From NCBI GenBank assembly GCA_016649525.1, contig JAENXM010000026.1, forward strand, positions 1 through 12,555: 12,555 nt of DNA. The letters run 5' to 3'. Shown here piece after piece: positions 10,264 through 12,555 of this stretch. A program made the translations under genes and the position numbers. Position 1 is the first letter of the stretch; each line of letters opens with the position of its first letter. Below the pieces are notes generated by a model. That model ran no database searches. It had not been told where the DNA came from and was given only the letters and a program-made list of their open reading frames with translations. The DNA comes from Actinomycetota bacterium (lineage in GTDB: Bacteria > Actinomycetota > Geothermincolia > Fen-727 > Anoxymicrobiaceae).

Positions 10264-10433
10264 CCTGTGGATATTCCCTGGGGGAACAAAAGGGCTTTTT
10301 GTCCTGAGAGTTTTTGTTTCCGCGAAGGTGGTGCGAAAACCATTAACTTGGCGCCGGATTAGCCAGTGCGTTGTATTATTCCACGGCGCGATTTGCACAT
10401 CCCATGAACGCGACATATCAGAAGGGGGAAACG
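10264..10433 (+). promoter_or_regulatory. Long 5' leader with several possible stem-loops
   Basis: About 165 bases separate the TATAAT box from the signal-peptide ORF. Three stems are visible. GG-ACAAAA (10283-10291, one bulged A) pairs with TTTTGTCC (10297-10304). GGTGGT (10327-10332) pairs with ACCATT (10339-10344), including two G-U pairs, around a GCGAAA loop. GCGCCG (10351-10356) pairs with CGGCGC (10384-10389) around a large loop. A T-rich stretch (10311-10319) follows the first stem. I could not match the conserved cores of common riboswitch classes, so this is an unassigned leader whose structure is a hand-drawn inference. Confidence 0.3.
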
Positions 10434-10616
10434 ATGGGCACAAGAAAGCGGAGCTCTATTATCTTGAGTGTAGCGCTAGTGGCTATGTTCGCCTTAGCGG
10501 TAGCAATCCCAGCAATTGCTGCAGTTCCAACGGTCACAAGTCCGACGGTGGAATCAGGACTCACAAAGTTCACCAAGATAACACCCCAGGAAGGCTTCGG
10601 GGATCTCAAACGCTAA
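10434..10616 (+). CDS. 60-residue ORF with signal peptide; likely 5' end of a broken secreted-protein gene
   Basis: The ORF begins at ATG 10434, five bases after a strong GAAGGGGG ribosome binding site (10421-10428). It opens with a basic N-region (MGTRKRSS), then a hydrophobic core of about 20 residues rich in Ala, Val, Leu and Ile, and a likely signal peptidase I site after AIAA near residue 30. Only about 30 residues follow before TAA (10614-10616), with no recognisable domain. An upstream in-frame start at 10371 exists but has no good ribosome binding site and would precede the signal peptide awkwardly. Because repeat-protein coding sequence continues downstream in another frame, this is best read as the intact export signal of a decayed gene rather than a functional small protein; a real secreted peptide cannot be excluded. 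Confidence 0.5.
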   Translation: MGTRKRSSIILSVALVAMFALAVAIPAIAAVPTVTSPTVESGLTKFTKITPQEGFGDLKR

Positions 10617-11052
10617 TCTTGATATCTTGAAGCTTACCGTTGGAACCCAGGGGTGCCAGGTATGGAAATACGAAAGATACGCCCTCCGGGCGGCATTGGA
10701 GGAAAGTCGTGTACAGAGGCCTGGGGGATTCGAATAACCTCGGACCTGGGAAGATGATTGTGTGGAATGACGGGTGCTCGTACAGAACCCCAACTCGGTA
10801 CCTGTCGAGGTGCATGTCTCCTACCTCACACCCAATGGTGTGGGCAACCTGCCTTCACCGAGACGACCCTCGCGAACTCACGCCGGTCCTTCAACATGGC
10901 AGACAGGGGAATATAAAGGGTGGGCCGCAGTCATGATCACATTCCAGACTGCAGGCCATAAGATAGTGGTGGAAAGGGCGATGTACTGGCACAACAGAGG
11001 TGAGGGTACAGACACAACAGGCGGTTATTCAGACCAGAAAATACGTAACTAA
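10434..11052 (+). pseudogene. Decayed gene for a secreted beta-repeat surface protein
   Basis: The segment starts with the signal-peptide ORF at 10434 and ends at TAA 11050-11052. Between them the frame is lost: one frame stops at 10614, the frame carrying the distal repeat has stops at 10735-10737 and 10765-10767, and none is open throughout. The distal part reads VLVQNPNSVPVEVHVSYLTP, then GVGNLP near 10850. It then makes sense only one frame over (FTETTLANSRRSFNMADRGI, about 10854-10913), and returns to the first frame for KGWAAVMITFQTAG, VVERAMYW and GGYSDQ. Losing one base near 10853 and gaining one near 10914 would explain it. The 'VLVQNPN ... VERAMYWNNRG' pattern is one I associate with tandem repeats of secreted proteins in deep actinobacterial lineages; that match is from memory. 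Neighbouring genes show no frameshifts, which argues against poor sequence quality. Confidence 0.7.
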
Positions 11053-11064
11053 AAACAAAAATAC

Positions 11065-11094
11065 GGCACCCTCTGATGCGGGTGTCTTTTATTT
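11065..11094 (+). terminator. Rho-independent terminator
   Basis: GGCACCC (11065-11071) pairs with GGGTGTC (11080-11086) over seven base pairs, one of them G-U, around an 8-base loop. TTTTATTT follows at 11087-11094. It ends transcription through the decayed secreted-protein gene, 13 bases after its last stop codon, and insulates gap from upstream. The A-rich run at 11051-11061 on the other side could allow weak bidirectional function. Confidence 0.85.
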
Positions 11095-11117
11095 CTTAGC
11101 ATGTGGGTCTGAATTTC

Positions 11118-11126
11118 TGGCATAAT
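11118..11126 (+). promoter_or_regulatory. Extended -10 promoter for gap-pgk
   Basis: TGG followed by CATAAT (11121-11126) is a good extended -10 element just after the terminator; a start near 11133 gives a leader of about 34 bases. The best -35 is TTAGCA (11096-11101), a weak match at 19 bases. A second box, TAGAAT (11140-11145), with CTGGCA (11117-11122) at 17 bases, is possible but would start transcription almost at the ribosome binding site. Confidence 0.5.
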
Positions 11127-11166
11127 AAACCTGTCTTTTTAGAATTCTGCGAAAGGGGTGTTTCTC

Positions 11167-12159
11167 ATGGCGGTAAAAGTCGGGATTAACGGTTTCGGAA
11201 GGATAGGAAGGCTCGTAGCACGCGCCGCGATCGGAGACCCTGGAATAGACATCGTCGCCGTAAACGACCTGGCGGACGCGTCCGCGCTGGCACACCTTTT
11301 CAAATACGACTCGGTTCACGGGGGCTTTAGAGGAGAGGTCAGCTCATCCGATGGCTCGCTGATTTTCGATGGCAAAAAGATTGCAGTCCTTTCGGAAAGA
11401 GACCCGGGAAAGCTGCCCTGGAAAGACATGGGAGTGAAGATAGCCATCGAGTCGACCGGTCTTTTCACAAAGAGGGATGCGGCGCAGAAACACCTGGATG
11501 CCGGGGCTGACAAGGTGATAATCACGGCTCCAGCGACGGACCCGGACATCACCATGGTGCTGGGCGTGAACGAGGATATGTACGACAAGGAGGAACACAG
11601 AATAATATCAAACGCCTCTTGCACAACCAACGCGCTCGTTCCGGTCGTCAAAGTGCTGATAGATAATTTCGGTGTGGAGAAAGGTTTCATGACCACGATC
11701 CACGCCTACACGAACGACCAGGTAATACTCGATGCCTGCCACAAAGATCTCCGTCGCGCGCGTGCCGCCGCAATGTCGATAATCCCCACATCAACGGGAG
11801 CAGCCAGGGCGACCGGTCTGGTAATACCAGAGATGAAGGGAAAGCTGGATGGGGTCGCGATGCGAGTACCGACATTCGATGGCTCGGTTGTGGACCTCGT
11901 GGCGATACTGTCAAGGGAGGTTACGAAAGAAGAAGTTAACAGCTCGATGATGAAAGCAGCGGATACGGGCCGCATGAAGGGAATCCTTGCGTATACGGAG
12001 GACCCGATCGTAAGCATGGACGTCGTGGGGAACAGTTACTCTTCGATATTCGACGCTCTTTCGACCATGGTGATGGGGAGCTTTGTCAAAGTCGTCTCAT
12101 GGTACGATAACGAGTGGGGGTACTCGAACCGTGTCGTGGACCTTATGAAATTCGTCTAG
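11167..12159 (+). CDS. gap: Glyceraldehyde-3-phosphate dehydrogenase, type I
   Basis: The enzyme oxidises and phosphorylates glyceraldehyde-3-phosphate to 1,3-bisphosphoglycerate in cytoplasmic glycolysis, and runs in reverse for gluconeogenesis. The 330-residue length is typical. GINGFGRIGR (6-15) is the dinucleotide-binding turn and VNDL (32-35) ends the second strand, its Asp favouring NAD over NADP. SNASCTTN (148-155) holds catalytic C152; H179 in TTIHAYTNDQ activates it. SIIPTSTGAA (phosphate binding) and SWYDNEWGYS near the end are intact. In the segment after NDQ, family enzymes usually read D-x-P-H-K; here it is DACHK (189-193). I chose ATG 11167 over GTG 11158 because AAAGGGG (11152-11158) is eight bases before it and conserved sequence starts at once. 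pgk follows after 18 bases. Confidence 0.98.
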   Translation: MAVKVGINGFGRIGRLVARAAIGDPGIDIVAVNDLADASALAHLFKYDSVHGGFRGEVSSSDGSLIFDGKKIAVLSERDPGKLPWKDMGVKIAIESTGLFTKRDAAQKHLDAGADKVIITAPATDPDITMVLGVNEDMYDKEEHRIISNASCTTNALVPVVKVLIDNFGVEKGFMTTIHAYTNDQVILDACHKDLRRARAAAMSIIPTSTGAARATGLVIPEMKGKLDGVAMRVPTFDGSVVDLVAILSREVTKEEVNSSMMKAADTGRMKGILAYTEDPIVSMDVVGNSYSSIFDALSTMVMGSFVKVVSWYDNEWGYSNRVVDLMKFV

Positions 12160-12177
12160 GATGCTGATGGTACCATA

Positions 12178-12555
12178 ATGAATCAACCGAAAAAATCGAT
12201 AAGAGACATCGACGTAAAGGGGAAAAAGGTCCTGGTCAGGGTCGATTTCAACGTCCCGCTCGACAAGGACCGAAACGTCGCCGACGACAACAGGATAAAA
12301 GCGGCTCTACCCACGATAAACTACCTGCTGGAACACGACGCCAGGCCCATCCTGATGTCCCATCTCGGGCGCCCGAAAGGCAAGGTGGTCGAGAGTCTTC
12401 GCATGGCTCCTGTCGCCAAGAAGCTGCAGGAGGACCTCGATAAGCCGGTAGTCTATCTCAAGGAGTGCGTGGGCCCCGGCGTCCTGAAGGCTATCAACAA
12501 GAACAAGGACAAGGTGATTCTCCTCGAGAATCTGAGGTTCTACCCCGGGGAGAAA
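12178..12555 (+). CDS. pgk: Phosphoglycerate kinase, N-terminal part (cut by window edge)
   Basis: The first 126 codons are present and the gene runs off the right edge in frame. Phosphoglycerate kinase transfers the acyl phosphate made by GAPDH to ADP, so it acts directly after gap in glycolysis. RVDFNVPLD (21-29), the basic/hydrophobic RIKAALPTI, MSHLGRPKG (substrate-binding loop) and LLENLRFYPGEK near the edge are classic for the N-terminal domain that binds 3-phosphoglycerate. The gap stop is in the same frame 18 bases upstream with no other start between, so ATG 12178 is the only ATG choice. Its ribosome binding site is weak (GATGG, 12166-12170), suggesting dependence on translation of gap. 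Confidence 0.97.
   Translation, partial: MNQPKKSIRDIDVKGKKVLVRVDFNVPLDKDRNVADDNRIKAALPTINYLLEHDARPILMSHLGRPKGKVVESLRMAPVAKKLQEDLDKPVVYLKECVGPGVLKAINKNKDKVILLENLRFYPGEK

Noticed and set aside
10264..10433. A c-di-GMP-I, TPP or c-di-AMP riboswitch in the leader
   Set aside because: GGTGCGAAAACC faintly recalls the c-di-GMP-I core and CTGAGA recalls TPP, but the remaining conserved blocks of each class are absent or misplaced.
10640..10936. 98-residue ORF overlapping the decayed gene in the third frame
   Set aside because: It has no ribosome binding site, an Arg/Pro/His-rich unpatterned composition, and overlaps the frames that carry the recognisable repeat peptide.
12161..12177. Five-codon ORF (ATG CTG ATG GTA CCA TAA) between gap and pgk as a leader peptide
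   Set aside because: Too short, without its own ribosome binding site or downstream attenuator; most likely chance.

Overview
This window looks like the chromosome of a deep-branching, probably anaerobic member of the Actinomycetota. That is inference from gene content and order, not a measured phylogeny. In favour are WhiA with an actinobacterial-type C-terminal helix-turn-helix, RapZ directly beside WhiA, the order coaE-uvrB-uvrA-uvrC-rapZ-whiA-gap-pgk, G+C-rich DNA, and frequent TTG/GTG starts. A Cys-Trp-rich small protein and a secreted beta-repeat protein remnant also resemble proteins I associate with anaerobic actinobacterial lineages such as Geothermincolia or Aquicultoria.

Layout. 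Bases 1-78 hold the C-terminal tail of an upstream gene, possibly rpsA. It is followed 12 bases later by coaE, which makes coenzyme A. A small minus-strand gene (747-1010) encodes a six-cysteine protein that converges on coaE, overlapping its last 10 bases. A divergent intergenic region (1011-1169) carries an extended -10 promoter for a tight plus-strand operon: uvrB, uvrA, uvrC, an O6-alkylguanine-DNA methyltransferase, rapZ and whiA. Junctions there are 4-base overlaps, a 14-base overlap or gaps of 0-2 bases. The operon joins the whole nucleotide excision repair incision machinery (UvrABC) and a direct alkylation-reversal enzyme to two conserved regulators.

Bases 10198-11166 interrupt the housekeeping genes. 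They contain a consensus TATAAT box, a roughly 170-base leader with several possible stem-loops, and a start codon with a strong ribosome binding site and signal peptide. The reading frame then decays. Its distal part still reads as one repeat of a secreted wall or surface protein, but the recognisable peptide changes frame twice. A clear Rho-independent terminator closes the segment.

The window ends with gap (NAD-type glyceraldehyde-3-phosphate dehydrogenase) and the first 126 codons of pgk (phosphoglycerate kinase), which catalyse consecutive glycolytic steps.

Most notable points: yvcK/mgfK, usually between rapZ and whiA, is absent; a secreted-protein pseudogene lies between whiA and gap; the six-cysteine 'two-CW'-like protein abuts coaE; and gap has Ala-Cys where the NAD-type family usually has Leu-Pro or another residue followed by Pro. 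I found no convincing wholly new multi-gene system.
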